Shown: one piece after another, positions 29,189 to 46,374 of the stretch | How the letters are laid out: the number at the start of each line of letters is the position of its first letter | Numbering within the stretch: the stretch's first letter is position 1 | DNA from: Diplonema papillatum | Lineage: Eukaryota > Euglenozoa > Diplonemea > Diplonemida > Diplonemidae | Reading direction: 5' to 3' | Assembly: GCA_030068145.1 (NCBI GenBank) | Contig: JAPJBO010000022.1 | Location: 1-64,000 of the forward strand | DNA length: 64,000 nt | The notes under the pieces: model-generated | The model's database searches: none | What the model saw: the letters and a program-made list of their open reading frames with translations, nothing else | What the model was told of the DNA's origin: nothing | Position numbers and translations under genes: made by a program

Positions 29189-29372
29189 GGTCATGCGGGT
29201 CTACCCCTACACGACCAATCACACAAACACAACAGGTCAAAGTCCTGAGTGAGAAAACTACACACGGCGGTGTAAGCGAAGAACAAATCAGATTCTGTTC
29301 GTGTTGTATTTGCCCCTCTACCTCTATATTTCCTCCCTTCCATTCGTCAAAGCAGCTACGTCGAGTATTTTC
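29147..29372 (+). repeat. Dispersed repeat D1, copy 2
   Basis: Same repeat as at 18140. It supplies the stop of the upstream ORF and the leader of the downstream one, so it straddles the only intergenic space between them. Confidence 0.85.
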
Positions 29373-29481
29373 AGCGACGATTGAGGCGCATACACAGTAC
29401 CGTTTAGAAATTCAGCGCAAGGGCGATTCGGGGAATAAGCACCGACCGTATCTTCAATTCATTCAGAGTGTAGTGAATAAA

Positions 29482-32400
29482 ATGACCGACGAACAACAAC
29501 ATACAGACCCGATGTGCACAGATTGGACCGGGAAGATTGGGGTCGGTCTGGCCGTCGGCGAAGTGGAGTTCATGGCGAGGCACCTTGGGAGGCTCCGGCA
29601 GCAGAACATTCACGGAAACACGCGGCGCGCATCTCATGCCATGCAGAACAGCGTTTTCTCCATCGTCAGCAAGGCTTTGGCCCGCCGAGAAGCCTGTTAT
29701 ACAGGCGTCGACACACTGCGGAACCAGGGCTTCGTCGTTCCACGGCTGCGTTCGCTCATGCAAAAACCTATCGTCATCCCGTCGTCTGTCCTAATCAAAG
29801 AACAAGACAAGAGCCTGCACAATACGTGGACTCTCGGTTGGAAGGCTGACGACACGCGCGAAGACAAGCTTCCGGCAAAAGCAACCGAGCAACACAACCG
29901 GCTCTCGGACTTAGCAGTCGCCGACGTTCCCCCAAGCTCGCCGGCCAGTCCGATAGTCAGCGGAAACCCAGCAGAAACCGCAGCGAACCCCAGGGAGCCG
30001 GTCGACGAGGGCGAACGAACGAAAAAGCTCCTTGACAGGCCGGGAGTGGCGTTCGACTCCGCATTTGCCGAGACTACACTCCCGCCAGACGACGGCGGGT
30101 GGGCGGCTTCGATGGAAGCGAATCGCGAGCTCAAGGCAGCTCGGCGCAAGGTTGCATCGCTGGAGGCAGCCCTTGAGCTTGCTGTGAAGGGTTTGGCGCA
30201 GAAGGCCAGCGGGGGACCTGCGGGGCCTGAGTCGCTCGACTCGACCCTGGACTCGTTCTCGGCCCTCCACGACATCCTCTCGGAGCTGCGGGCGGGTTCC
30301 TCCGTCGACGGCTACCAGACCGGGGAAACGACGCCGTCTCCGTCTCCCCGCGACGAACCGTCGGGCTCGCTCCCGACACGGTGCGCGAAGAAGCTCGCAT
30401 CGTCCCCTCGGCACGCCACTCGGAGCGGCCGTGCCCCGGGCCGTCAGGCTTCAACGGAGCTTCTCGCTGCCCACAGGAGGGTCCGCATTTTCAGCAGCCT
30501 CCTCCAGAACTATTTGTTCGACCCGTCGTTCCCCTTCGTCGACGAGTGGGTCGTCCTGTCCCCTAGAACGGCCGCCACAACCAGGGAGAGGATGGCGAAC
30601 ATCCTGCGGAGCACGTCGAAGTCCCCGGTTCTCCGGAAGAGGCTCTTGAACGACGCCAAAAGCGACGTCACCCGGAAAAAGCTGGAGTCGTTCATCCGCT
30701 GCACCCGAGATGACCCCGTTGAGGTGGATGAAGTGGCGCTGTCCCTTGGCGAGACGCCCGAGGCCGGCGTCGAGCGGATCACGGCTTCGATTAACGGGAT
30801 TTTGGGGAAGCTGTGGATCTGCGTGCAGAGCTGCGTTTCGGTCGGCGCCGTCGACAAGCTGCCGGTGAAGCCGCCGGGCACCCGCCCGCATGCCAATCGG
30901 TACCAAACGGTGTACGAGTACACGCCTTCTCCGAAGGCACAGCCGGTCGGTGGTTTCGTGCTGGGGCCCTTGAAGAATGGCGCGAACGAGTTGGCCAGCC
31001 CTGCGCCGCACGGCCCGGACGACGCCGACCAGCAACTGGGCCAGCGCAACCAAGGACCGCCCCTCCATATGTTCCAACGGGCCGCCCGCGGGCTGTTCGC
31101 AGCGAAGTTTCTGTCCTTCGCGCAGCAAGGCAAGCAGATGCGGACAACGTCCGACTCCGCTTCCGTCCCCTTCGGCAGGGCGAACAGCAGCGCTGCCGGT
31201 GCCATGACCGCGAAGGAGTCGTTCAGTGTATTCCTGGAAGGCCAGCGCGAGCAGCTGAGAGCAACCGACAGGAAGAAGCGCGCGCAGCCGCCGCAGCCGG
31301 CCGAAGGCAAGACCCGGCGAAGGAAAAGCGCCGGAAGCCACAGCGGGCGCAGCACCGCGAGCAGCAGCGGCGACGAGGGAACGGAAGCGCGGGGGAAAAA
31401 GGGCGCTTCGAGCCCCAGCGGCGGCTCGTCCACGTCGGGGGGGTCGCAGGAGAGCCACAACGCGCAAGCGTCCGGGCGTTTTTCCCACAGGGGCGCGTCG
31501 AAAAAGGCGCGGCGGCCGTTCTCCGGCCAGCTCGTCACCGTCACGAAGGACACCCGCCTCGCGGAGCAGGCGTTCACCGCCCGCGTCAAGCAAACGCGGC
31601 TCGCGTTCAACGAAATGGCGCAGACCGAATGGAAGACGTTTTCGTTCCCCTCCCGCGCCTGCTCCCCATACTTCGTGCACCAGCCCGGGTTCGCATCGAC
31701 CGTCGAGCAACTGAAGCCTGCCATGCCGCCGCCTTTGCCCCGGGGAACCTCCCCAGACCTACTAACACACGACGAAGCCAAGCCCCCGCTGCAACAGACT
31801 CTCGAGCACCTCATGCAGGTCTACAGACACGAGCACACGGGCGGCGCCCTCAGCAAGGAACTTTCGAAAGAAAACAGCTTGCCGGCATCCGAACGTACAT
31901 CGAACAATGCTTGCCTCAAAACCGACGACCGCATGCTTCGCGCGGGTGGAAAACTAGCCAAACATGGTTTGCTCGACCTCGTTGGGTCGAGCGACTCAGG
32001 CTGTGTAACCACGAAGGGTGCAGACGCGCAACGCGTGCCTTTGGGCTCGGTACGTACGAACAACCCGGGGGAGTCTGTTAACGTGGGTTCGACAACAGTT
32101 ATTCCTCAGTGTACCCCAGGGGACCGACCGCATGCAAAGCGTGTGCACCCCGCTCAGAAACCGGGTGTTCCGAAGAATGCGGTGAAGCATCCTCGCGACC
32201 GCTGCTTGATTAAGTTTTCCGAAATCAGACCCGTGAGTGTGAGCGACACTCAGCCCGCTTCTGGGAGCGTTTGGCTTGAGAACGATCGCATTGGTCTCCA
32301 GAGCATTGCTGAAGAAGGGATGCTTTCGGCCAACGAGTGCCGGACAGCCTGTGAGTTCCCTGTCAACAGTTGTGCCTCGACGCAAACCAGTTTTTCAGGG

Positions 32401-32841
32401 ACGAAAAACATGGCGTTGCTCCATCGCCCGAACACCGATGAAAACGGACACTTTCTTTGCGGTGTGCCCACCGGATCTGGGATAGGGTCGCAGCTTCAGC
32501 AGCTGGCGCACAGCTATTCCGGGGGACCTCAACCGGATTGCAAGTACAGACTTCTTCTGGACAGCAAAACGAATCCCCCGCTGGTGGCCGACGTCTGCAC
32601 TGCGGTTAAGTCCCCTCGTAACCCAGCTGCCTCTGCACTGCCCGTTCGACGGCCGCTCCAACGACCTCACACCGCTAGTCTAGACACGTGCCGCTTACCC
32701 AACGCGGGTCATACGCCGCCAGATTCAAGCTCTTCACTCCAGGTGGTGGCTCCGCGCGCCTCCGCTACGTTCCCTCAGCGCACGACAGCACCGCGAGTTG
32801 CCTCAGCAAGGAGGAGGACCAATCGGACCGGAGAGGGGTAG
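29482..32841 (+). CDS. Large low-complexity protein, unknown function
   Basis: The frame is open from 29185, but its first ~60 codons lie in repeat D1, so the ATG at 29482 (MTDEQQHTDPM) is preferred, giving 1119 residues. A folded-looking part covers the first ~110 residues (GEVEFMARHLGRLRQQN, RREACYTGVDTLRNQG). A coiled-coil stretch follows near residue 210-240 (ELKAARRKVASLEAALELAV). Another structured part holds HRRVRIFSSLLQNYLF and ERITASINGILGKLWICVQS. A Ser/Gly/Lys-rich basic region follows, and the C-terminal third is low-complexity. I recognise no domain. It lies just downstream of the cyclase-like ORF on the same strand. GC-rich third positions make real coding likely. Confidence 0.55.
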   Translation: MTDEQQHTDPMCTDWTGKIGVGLAVGEVEFMARHLGRLRQQNIHGNTRRASHAMQNSVFSIVSKALARREACYTGVDTLRNQGFVVPRLRSLMQKPIVIPSSVLIKEQDKSLHNTWTLGWKADDTREDKLPAKATEQHNRLSDLAVADVPPSSPASPIVSGNPAETAANPREPVDEGERTKKLLDRPGVAFDSAFAETTLPPDDGGWAASMEANRELKAARRKVASLEAALELAVKGLAQKASGGPAGPESLDSTLDSFSALHDILSELRAGSSVDGYQTGETTPSPSPRDEPSGSLPTRCAKKLASSPRHATRSGRAPGRQASTELLAAHRRVRIFSSLLQNYLFDPSFPFVDEWVVLSPRTAATTRERMANILRSTSKSPVLRKRLLNDAKSDVTRKKLESFIRCTRDDPVEVDEVALSLGETPEAGVERITASINGILGKLWICVQSCVSVGAVDKLPVKPPGTRPHANRYQTVYEYTPSPKAQPVGGFVLGPLKNGANELASPAPHGPDDADQQLGQRNQGPPLHMFQRAARGLFAAKFLSFAQQGKQMRTTSDSASVPFGRANSSAAGAMTAKESFSVFLEGQREQLRATDRKKRAQPPQPAEGKTRRRKSAGSHSGRSTASSSGDEGTEARGKKGASSPSGGSSTSGGSQESHNAQASGRFSHRGASKKARRPFSGQLVTVTKDTRLAEQAFTARVKQTRLAFNEMAQTEWKTFSFPSRACSPYFVHQPGFASTVEQLKPAMPPPLPRGTSPDLLTHDEAKPPLQQTLEHLMQVYRHEHTGGALSKELSKENSLPASERTSNNACLKTDDRMLRAGGKLAKHGLLDLVGSSDSGCVTTKGADAQRVPLGSVRTNNPGESVNVGSTTVIPQCTPGDRPHAKRVHPAQKPGVPKNAVKHPRDRCLIKFSEIRPVSVSDTQPASGSVWLENDRIGLQSIAEEGMLSANECRTACEFPVNSCASTQTSFSGTKNMALLHRPNTDENGHFLCGVPTGSGIGSQLQQLAHSYSGGPQPDCKYRLLLDSKTNPPLVADVCTAVKSPRNPAASALPVRRPLQRPHTASLDTCRLPNAGHTPPDSSSSLQVVAPRASATFPQRTTAPRVASARRRTNRTGEG

Positions 32842-32896
32842 TCTGGGCTTGAAGTCCTCCAGCAGTCACCTGCCCCAGGGGCCTAGTGAACACCTT

Positions 32897-33245
32897 GCTG
32901 CAGTAATGACAACGAACCCGTTACTTGCTGTACTAATGACAACGAACCCGTTACTTGCTGCAGTAATGACAACTAACCCGTTACTTGCTGTAGTAATGAC
33001 AACGAACCCGTTACTTGCTGCAGTAATGACAACGAACCCGTTACTTGCTGCAGTAATGACAACGAACCCGTTACTTGCTGTAGTAATGACAACGAGCCCG
33101 TTACTTGCTGCAGTAGTGACAACGAACCCGTTACTTGCTGTAGTATTGACAGCGAACCCGTTACTTGCTGTAGTAGTGACAACGAACCCGTTACTTGCTG
33201 CAGTAATGACAACGAACCAGTTACTTGCTGGTAATGACAACGAAC
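32897..33245 (+). repeat. 30-bp minisatellite (about 12 copies)
   Basis: Units of 'gtaatgacaacgaacccgtt' plus 'acttgctgca', very regular, with the last copy shortened. It begins about 55 bp after the stop of the large ORF. Unit length divisible by three makes every frame open, so translated frames here are not evidence of coding. Confidence 0.95.
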
Positions 33246-33249
33246 CCGT

Positions 33250-34169
33250 TACAAACCTGGGAACCGTCTGCATGGTCCACGTGACCGCGTCAGCCTTTCG
33301 AAGGAGTTGAGCCAGCATGGCCAGAGCAGATGATGCGCATCCTTCTAGCTTCCGCACTTTTCTCGACACATTGCACTCTTGCAGTTCTCACCCACACATT
33401 TACACGTAGAAACCGGTCCGTCTCTCTTACATTTCTCGCGCTCGTATTGTCTTTTTTCAGATGTCAGGCAGGTCGGAAAACGCTGAGGGCGTGTCGTGAA
33501 GACGGAATAGCGGTCTTTCAGGTTCATAGTTGAGCCACAGGGGCCAACGGTAGAAACCCTGCAGCGTGGTGCGCCAAGTCACGAGATGGTGCTGGTCTGG
33601 TCTAAGGTGTGCGTACTAAGAGACAGCCCTCAGTCGACACCCGCTTTGCGCCCTGGTGTGCAAAGGCGGTCAAACAAGGTGGCCGCAGGTGTCCCGCTTC
33701 TCCCAGCCGCACCAGCTCGTCGAGTCTCCTGCGGGAGCCGAGGCTTGCCCTCGTGTCCCGGCCATCCGCATCCGCCTCTCCGTCAACTTGCCTCGCCGCA
33801 GGGCTGTGCACGCACTCCCACTTGCTGCCCCCTTCCGACGTATTGGCGCGGCTTCTCCAGCAGCCCGCTGCTTACCGTTCTGCAGCGTCGCACACTGTCT
33901 TCCCATTTCGTCGACCCCCGAGGTGAAAGCCATCAACGACCAATCCACATTCTCGAGTGACAGTGGTCGAAACGACACAAAGTGGGCTTAAGCTACGAGC
34001 GTTTTTCACCGCGTCTGCATAATATTATGATGCTCGGACCAAGAGACACTGAGGGTTACGAACCGTCGATCTATCTGGATCCGGCGATGAGAGCGGGCAG
34101 AATTCTGTCGGTGCTTCGACCTTGAGCGTTATTGCCGGTATATGCGAGTGTCTCTCTCTGAACGCGTTG
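33250..34169. other. Stretch without a recognisable gene
   Basis: Short overlapping frames in GC-rich sequence around 33590-33990. None resembles a known protein. Confidence 0.35.
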
Positions 34170-34375
34170 TTGTATCTCAGAAAAGGAGACTCACCCCCCC
34201 CCTTGTCACCCAGAAACACAGTACAGTAGTAAGAAGAGGAGAAGAACGAGTGTATAAGAAGCTGGCGGTAGCACAAACTACCGGACCAGCGGAGACCACC
34301 GCAAAAAGATTCTTACTTTTCCTTAACCACTTTTTCCAAAACCAGCACCAATAACAACGACCCCCATTGTCACCC
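34170..34375 (+). repeat. Segment P, upstream copy (5' of GMD)
   Basis: 'gaacgagtgtataagaagc' ... 'gcaaaaagattcttac' ... 'aaccagcaccaataacaacg'. It is homologous to 36570-36757 at the end of GMD intron 2. It may hold the GMD promoter or 5' leader. Confidence 0.7.
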
Positions 34376-34516
34376 AGGAAGAAAAGGGATAGCCGACCAT
34401 CAACGGACGAAAAAAATCTGCGGAGTTCTACAACTTTTTGTCGGCAGCCCGAAACCGCGCAGCAGGTTGTAAGGCGTACAGGCGGACCGCTGCCGTGTTT
34501 TGTACCGAGCCGAAAA

Positions 34517-41630
<7,114 letters not shown>

Positions 41631-41884
41631 GCGCGGGTGGAGAGAATCGGCCAGAAAACAGGTCACCTTCCTGCCCAGGCAGCTCGGCTCGCTTTCTTCC
41701 TCTTTTTTATTCATTTATTTATAGTTTTCACCCCAGCGGGAATCACCTGCCCTTCGCATTACACTACACACGGCGCTGACTTGCCCAAGGGATTTGACAG
41801 CAGAGGTCGTTACACTACGCGTGGACGCTTTTTTTTTAATTCGAAGGCGCGCAAGACTCCTTCAGTTCCTGCCCACCCAGGGGA

Positions 41885-42270
41885 TGCCTTGTGCCTGATG
41901 CGCCTCCCGAATGGAGCACCCACTCAGTCCTGACCGACCAAAAGGTGGGAAGTCAGTTCGTGGAAACGACCAGTAAAAAACCGGTCGCTTCCTCAGAGAC
42001 CGGCTAGGAGCTGACCCGACAGATACCCGGTAACCGGGACCACGCTGAAAGCGTGCGGAAACACCCACTCAGTCCCGACCGACCAAAAGGTGGCAAGTCA
42101 ATTCGAGGAAACGACCAGTCAATAACCGTTCAAACTGGCTAGGAGCTGGCCGGACAGGTATCCTACAGTGAAAACGTACTGAAAACGTGCGGAAACACGC
42201 ACTCAGCCCTGACCGACCAAAAGGTGGCAAGTCAGTTTGTGGAAACGACCAGTAAACAACCGGTCGCTTG
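41885..42270 (+). repeat. ~150-bp tandem repeat D5 (2.5 copies)
   Basis: Units hold 'ctgaccgaccaaaaggtgg', 'ggaaacgaccagt', 'ccggtcgctt' and 'ggctaggagctg'. Further pieces occur at about 43560-43660 and 43890-43930, so later insertions have split the array. Confidence 0.8.
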
Positions 42271-42419
42271 CGATTCATCGAGGGAATTCCTCTGGGCATT
42301 CCGAACGATCATCAGGTTCCTTTGGGCTGGCTGGCGGGGAAAGTACATTTGCGCCGGTAAAGACCGGCGCCCAGCGAGACTAGAGGCAGCAGTTAAAATT
42401 CGGGAAACAGTAAGTTTCG

Positions 42420-42680
42420 GACGAAGCTAAGTCCAGGAGAAGCAAAGCAAAGTTCGGGTGAAGCTAAGCTCTGGCGAAGCAAAGTGGCTATGCAAAGTTC
42501 TGGTGAAGCAAAGTTCAGGCGAAGCTAAGTTCGGGCGAAGCAAAGTTCGGGTGATCGGCTCGACAGAGCTCTTAGCGTACCCCTAGTCTCGGGAAAAGCT
42601 ACAAAAGGCTACAAAAAGCTACATGTGGGAGCTACAGTAGCTAAAACTGTAGCAGCTATAGCTGCTACAAAAGCTAAACC
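42420..42680 (+). repeat. Irregular short-motif repeats
   Basis: Many copies of 'gaagcaaagttcggg' / 'gaagctaagttc' with varying spacing, then repeated 'agctacaaaa'. No gene is present. Confidence 0.6.
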
Positions 42681-42849
42681 TCACACTGCCATTGGGCCAA
42701 GGTGACCCAAAAACCTGAGAAACCTTGCAAAAAAACGCAAATTTCGGGCACATTAGACCCCGAAACCCGAACTGCTGCCTCGAAGCCCGGCCGCACTTTG
42801 TTATACCATTTCGTCAAGGGTCAGGAAGTTTTCACCCCTGGAAATGCCA

Positions 42850-42950
42850 CCGTGATGGCAGAGTGAACAGCGCAAGGCTTCAGAGCTGGAGGTCCCTAGT
42901 TCGAACCCGGGCGAGGCGCTTTCCGGTCGAAAATGATTTTCGGGGTTTGT
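42850..42950 (+). repeat. tRNA-derived SINE candidate, plus copy
   Basis: 'TGGCAGAGTG' is an A-box-like block. 'GGAGGTCCCTAGTTCGAAC' plus 'CCGGG' holds a good B box. The tail 'tttccggtcgaaaatgattt' follows. The acceptor stem does not pair, so it is not a functional tRNA gene. Confidence 0.5.
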
Positions 42951-43062
42951 AAAGTTCGGATAACAGTAAAGTTCGGATAACAGTGAAGTTCGGATAACAG
43001 TAAAGTTCGGATAACAGTAAAGTTCGGATAACAGTAAAGTTCGGATAGCAGTAAAGTTCGGA
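42949..43062 (+). repeat. 17-bp tandem repeat (about 6-7 copies)
   Basis: Units of 'gttcggataacagtaaa', nearly perfect. Related to the 'aaagttcgg' motif of the neighbouring irregular repeats. Confidence 0.92.
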
Positions 43063-43309
43063 AAGCGAAGCTAAGCAAAGTTCGGGCGAAGCTAAGTTCT
43101 GGTGAAGTCAAGTTCGGGAGAAGCTGAGCTGAAGGTCGGGCGTGCTAAGTTCTGCCTGCACTTCTGGTGAAGGCAAAGTTTTGGTGAAAGCAAAGTTCGG
43201 GCGATGCTTGGTTCTGGTAGACTGACTCAAATTCGCTGAGGTGACCAATAACCGCGAGAAAAACTGTAAATAACGCAAATTTCGGGCACATAAGACCCCG
43301 AAAACCAAC

Positions 43310-43415
43310 AAATTCCAAAAACCGTTTTCGACCAGAAAAGTGTTCGGCCGGGTTCGAACCCGGACCTCCAGACCTGAAATCTTGATGCAAATAGCCCATT
43401 TCAAATCACGGGGCG
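43310..43415 (-). repeat. tRNA-derived SINE candidate, minus copy
   Basis: Read on the minus strand: 'ggaggtccgggttcgaaccc' followed by 'tctggtcgaaaacggttttt'. It shares both the B-box region and the tail with the copy at 42850, in opposite orientation. A second, non-tRNA block ('cgcaaatttcgggcacat') accompanies it and recurs near 42735. Confidence 0.5.
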
Positions 43416-43675
43416 AAAAAACCCGGAACCGTGGGAATCGACTCCCAAATTTTACTACAATCTCACTACAAAAAAGTGCCCCCGGGCTTCGCCCCCGACC
43501 CCCTAAAAAGTGGGGTTGGCTCGACAGAGCTATTAGCATACCTCTAGTCTCGGAATATCTTTCTGGCTAGAAGCCGACCGGACAGATACCCGGTACCGTA
43601 AGCACGCACTCAGTCCTGACCGACCAAAAGGTGTCAGGCCAGTGCGAGGAAATGACCAGTAGATACAGACAACTT

Positions 43676-43888
43676 GTAGAACGTGGGGTGCCCAAGACTA
43701 CACTCCACGGAGGAATGTACTTTGTGTCGGTCACAAACAGCCCCCGGACATGGCCAGCCATAACCCATACCGAAGGCGTGCACCAAATACAACCCGTAAC
43801 CAGCCCTTTCTTGCTCTAAGAGAACCCATTCATGAACGGTCACACGGAGACCCTAAACCCCCGGAATTTCAAGCGAACTTTAACTCTA
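43676..43888 (+). repeat. Dispersed repeat D4, copy 3
   Basis: 'tagaacgtggggtgcccaag' to 'cgaactttaactctaga'. Matches 39243-39470 with small indels. Confidence 0.85.
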
Positions 43889-44031
43889 GATAGCCGGTCG
43901 TTTCCTCGAACTGGCTAGAAATCGACCGCGCAGATTTCCTGCCACCAAGCCCCATTGAAAACGACCGTGCGGGAGCCGCACCGTCGATGTGAAGACTGGG
44001 CACGTGGACAGCGCGGGGACCAACGGCGTAT

Positions 44032-44249
44032 CATGCAGGGTCAAAACCTTGTGTCTTTTTAAAACGCTCCCGCGGGGCCGATGGACCCCAACAAAAAAAG
44101 TTGGAATTTTTTTTTTTTTTTGCTCATCTTCATCAAAAATTACTGCAGAGTTTGTTCCAAAATTTTAAGATTCAAAAAACCCAATTTTTTTCCAGAATTT
44201 TTTTTTTTTTGCCATTTCCAAAAAGACACAAGGTTTTGACCCTGCATGG
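44032..44249 (+). mobile_element. MITE family M1, complete copy (218 bp)
   Basis: Inverted termini CATGCAGGG...CCCTGCATG. The target duplication GTAT is at 44028-44031 and 44250-44253. Confidence 0.92.
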
Positions 44250-44278
44250 TATCTCCATCGTCCTGTACGGCTCAGGGA

Positions 44279-44440
44279 CCGGCGGCTACGCCGCAGGTGA
44301 TGCGCTTCTGGACTCGCCCGACAGAGGCGACGTCAACGGTCGTCCTGTCGATGGCGGCGCTTCAAACCGTCCCAAACGCGAGCGGGTGGGGGGTGGCATT
44401 CCCAGGGTGCATCGAGCACGACGTTCGCGGGCGGCCCTGA
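44279..44440 (+). pseudogene. Possible RNase H fragment
   Basis: The frame reads FWTRPTEATSTVVLSMAALQ then NASGWGVAFPG. N-A-S-G-W-G resembles the start of retroelement RNase H (DAS.xGWG) with the catalytic Asp lost. Short and isolated, so weakly supported. Confidence 0.3.
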
Positions 44441-44449
44441 GATCACCTC

Positions 44450-45567
44450 GTTTCAGGTGTCGCCACTGATTTACTATTAACCATCCTTCAACCACCTTGC
44501 CATCCTGTCGAGAGCCGAGGGGATTGTCACTCTCCGGCGCCCTTCGCAACCCCATCCATTTGACCCTCCGCCGTGCGATGGAGAGGGAGAGAGAAAGAGA
44601 GAACAAGAGCGGGGGGGGGGGGTATTACACAGAAGCAACAAGAAGCCTTAACCACTACGAACGAACGCTGCCACCGCCCTTGCGAAAAACCTGCATGCGC
44701 CTCCCGGATCACCTCAGCCGCCGGTGCCGGCCTGCCAGCCACGGCAGTTGAGATGACAACTGGAGGTCCCGCAGTTCTCTAGCACCCAGCCTCTTCCAAC
44801 AGTCTACTCCCGGTAGGATTCTACCGACTGGAAAATAACGAAACAATAACCCGGAAACAAGAAAGGGAAGAGCGAACCGCGTTTGATCGGCGTAGGCAGG
44901 CGCTGTAGATTTGTGCGTGCTGAGTGTTACGATTGTTAGGCCAATCTTCTCCCAAACGCGCTGCCAGCGTTCTCTTTCGTAGTACTACCAATCTTGTGGG
45001 CCGCCTTTGTGCAAGTTAAAAAGACGTAGACAGCTTGTTTTGTGGTTGATCAGAATTCCTCACCTGAAATTGAAACAGGGTAAGCACAAGTGGGAAAACG
45101 ATCAACCAGCACGCACAAACAAAGGAACCGTTTTCTCCGTCCAGAATGGGCAGCACAGAAATGCCCCAAGACGGCACCCCTGCACCCAGCGATGCCTAGC
45201 CGCACTTTAGGGAATTCCAAGGCATTCTTAAGCAAATGAACGCAAGTCAGCGCATCTCTGTGCACTTCTGCGTTCAGTGTGCGTTCGCTCGTCGACCTCG
45301 CATCCATTGTAGATTGCACTTCAACGAACGTGTGGGACAAGTGACCCCTTTCGATCACCGGAAGGTTCTGAGAGGAGGGGGATGCAACCTTGCACTTTCT
45401 CTAGTATTGAAGAAGGAAGCAACTACCGACGCGCAACCGATGCACCTGGACGAGCAATCGAAGGAGAAGCGAGACACCAAATGCGCGCCTGAGCGCGACG
45501 ATCAAGACGAGCTTAAGAGGCGAAAGCAGGATACATCACGTGCGAAGAGATAACCGCGACGCCGGCG
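44450..45567. other. Stretch without a recognisable gene
   Basis: A purine-rich tract with a G-run near 44610-44622. A 105-residue plus-strand frame (45236-45553) rich in charged residues at its end (EQSKEKRDTKCAPERDDQ) has no recognisable domain. Confidence 0.3.
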
Positions 45568-45873
45568 ATGCAGATTATGTCCAGTGAAACCCCCTCGCCA
45601 TGCCCCCCCGGCATTGTGCAACGAATGCCGACACGCATCGTCAATGTCGGCATTCGTTGCACAATGCAATCCGCCGGCAAGAGCAAGCATCCTCAGTACT
45701 ATCTGAAATGTGCATCGGCTCACTGCAGCAAAGGGCAATACCTTTCGTGCGACAAATGCCTGGACACTGCGGGCCTACTACGGAAAAGGGTGTACAAAGG
45801 GGGGGCCCCACTTGCCCGTCACCACGGTCAAGATCCGCAGCTCGGAGCCCCCCCTTTTGGAAGGTTCGGGTGA
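45568..45873 (+). CDS. Unrecognised small Cys-rich ORF
   Basis: 101 residues, with YYLKCASAHCSKGQYLSCDK then C in the middle, a C-x5-C-x8-C-x2-C spacing that could bind zinc. It spans the hairpin at 45611-45667. An overlapping frame of 173 residues competes. I do not recognise either. Confidence 0.25.
   Translation: MQIMSSETPSPCPPGIVQRMPTRIVNVGIRCTMQSAGKSKHPQYYLKCASAHCSKGQYLSCDKCLDTAGLLRKRVYKGGAPLARHHGQDPQLGAPPFGRFG
45611..45667. repeat. Perfect hairpin, 23-bp arms, 11-nt loop
   Basis: The left arm begins GCATTGTGCAACGAATGCCG (45611-45633), the loop is 'cgcatcgtcaa', and the right arm (45645-45667) is its exact reverse complement. Confidence 0.95.
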
Positions 45874-46228
45874 CCCAAACAAAGGCTTCTCGGGCTCAGA
45901 GCGGGAAAAGCAAATTTGCCGTTGAGACGGAATTTGGAAAACTGAGGCAAAATGAAGCTAATAGCCTGGTGCAAGCGTTCAGCAAAAAACTGGGAGGGAG
46001 AGAGGGAGGCCCCGTCCCCCGAAGCCCGCCCAGGGCCCGCAGCACTGCATGCGCGCATTTCGCGCTTCCCTTGATGCTAACATCAAACATACTGAGAGGC
46101 AGGATTCTGCCCAACTACTAACTAGATTCCCCCCACCCCCAAGCGTGGTAGCAGCTCCAGTAGCACGGGTGGTCCTGGCTGTGACGAGCTACGAACAGCC
46201 GCCTGACAAACCAGACTCACACCGCTAT

Positions 46229-46360
46229 CCTGTCTGCAGACACTCAGGTTCCATGCTGATGATGGTCCGCCTTATGTGTCCGTGTCCGTGGCTTAAAGGA
46301 CCGAAACACGGCGCAGACGGGGCCAGTGCGGTGCTGAGCACATACCACTTTCTTGCAAAC
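46229..46360 (+). repeat. Dispersed repeat D2, copy 2
   Basis: Second copy of the block at 25717, beginning 'cctgtctgcagacactcagg'. Confidence 0.82.
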
Positions 46361-46374
46361 CACCCCCAAGCGTG

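Noticed and set aside
29185..29481. Start of the large protein at 29185
   Set aside because: The first ~60 codons lie in dispersed repeat D1; the later ATG at 29482 is more plausible, though the frame stays open.
30451..31814. Two minus-strand frames of over 400 codons
   Set aside because: Antisense shadows of the large GC-rich ORF at 29482-32841; Arg/Pro/Ala-rich with no domain.
42850..42925. Functional tRNA gene
   Set aside because: The B box is good but the acceptor stem does not pair and the anticodon arm is irregular; a second copy shares a non-tRNA tail, so a SINE is more likely.
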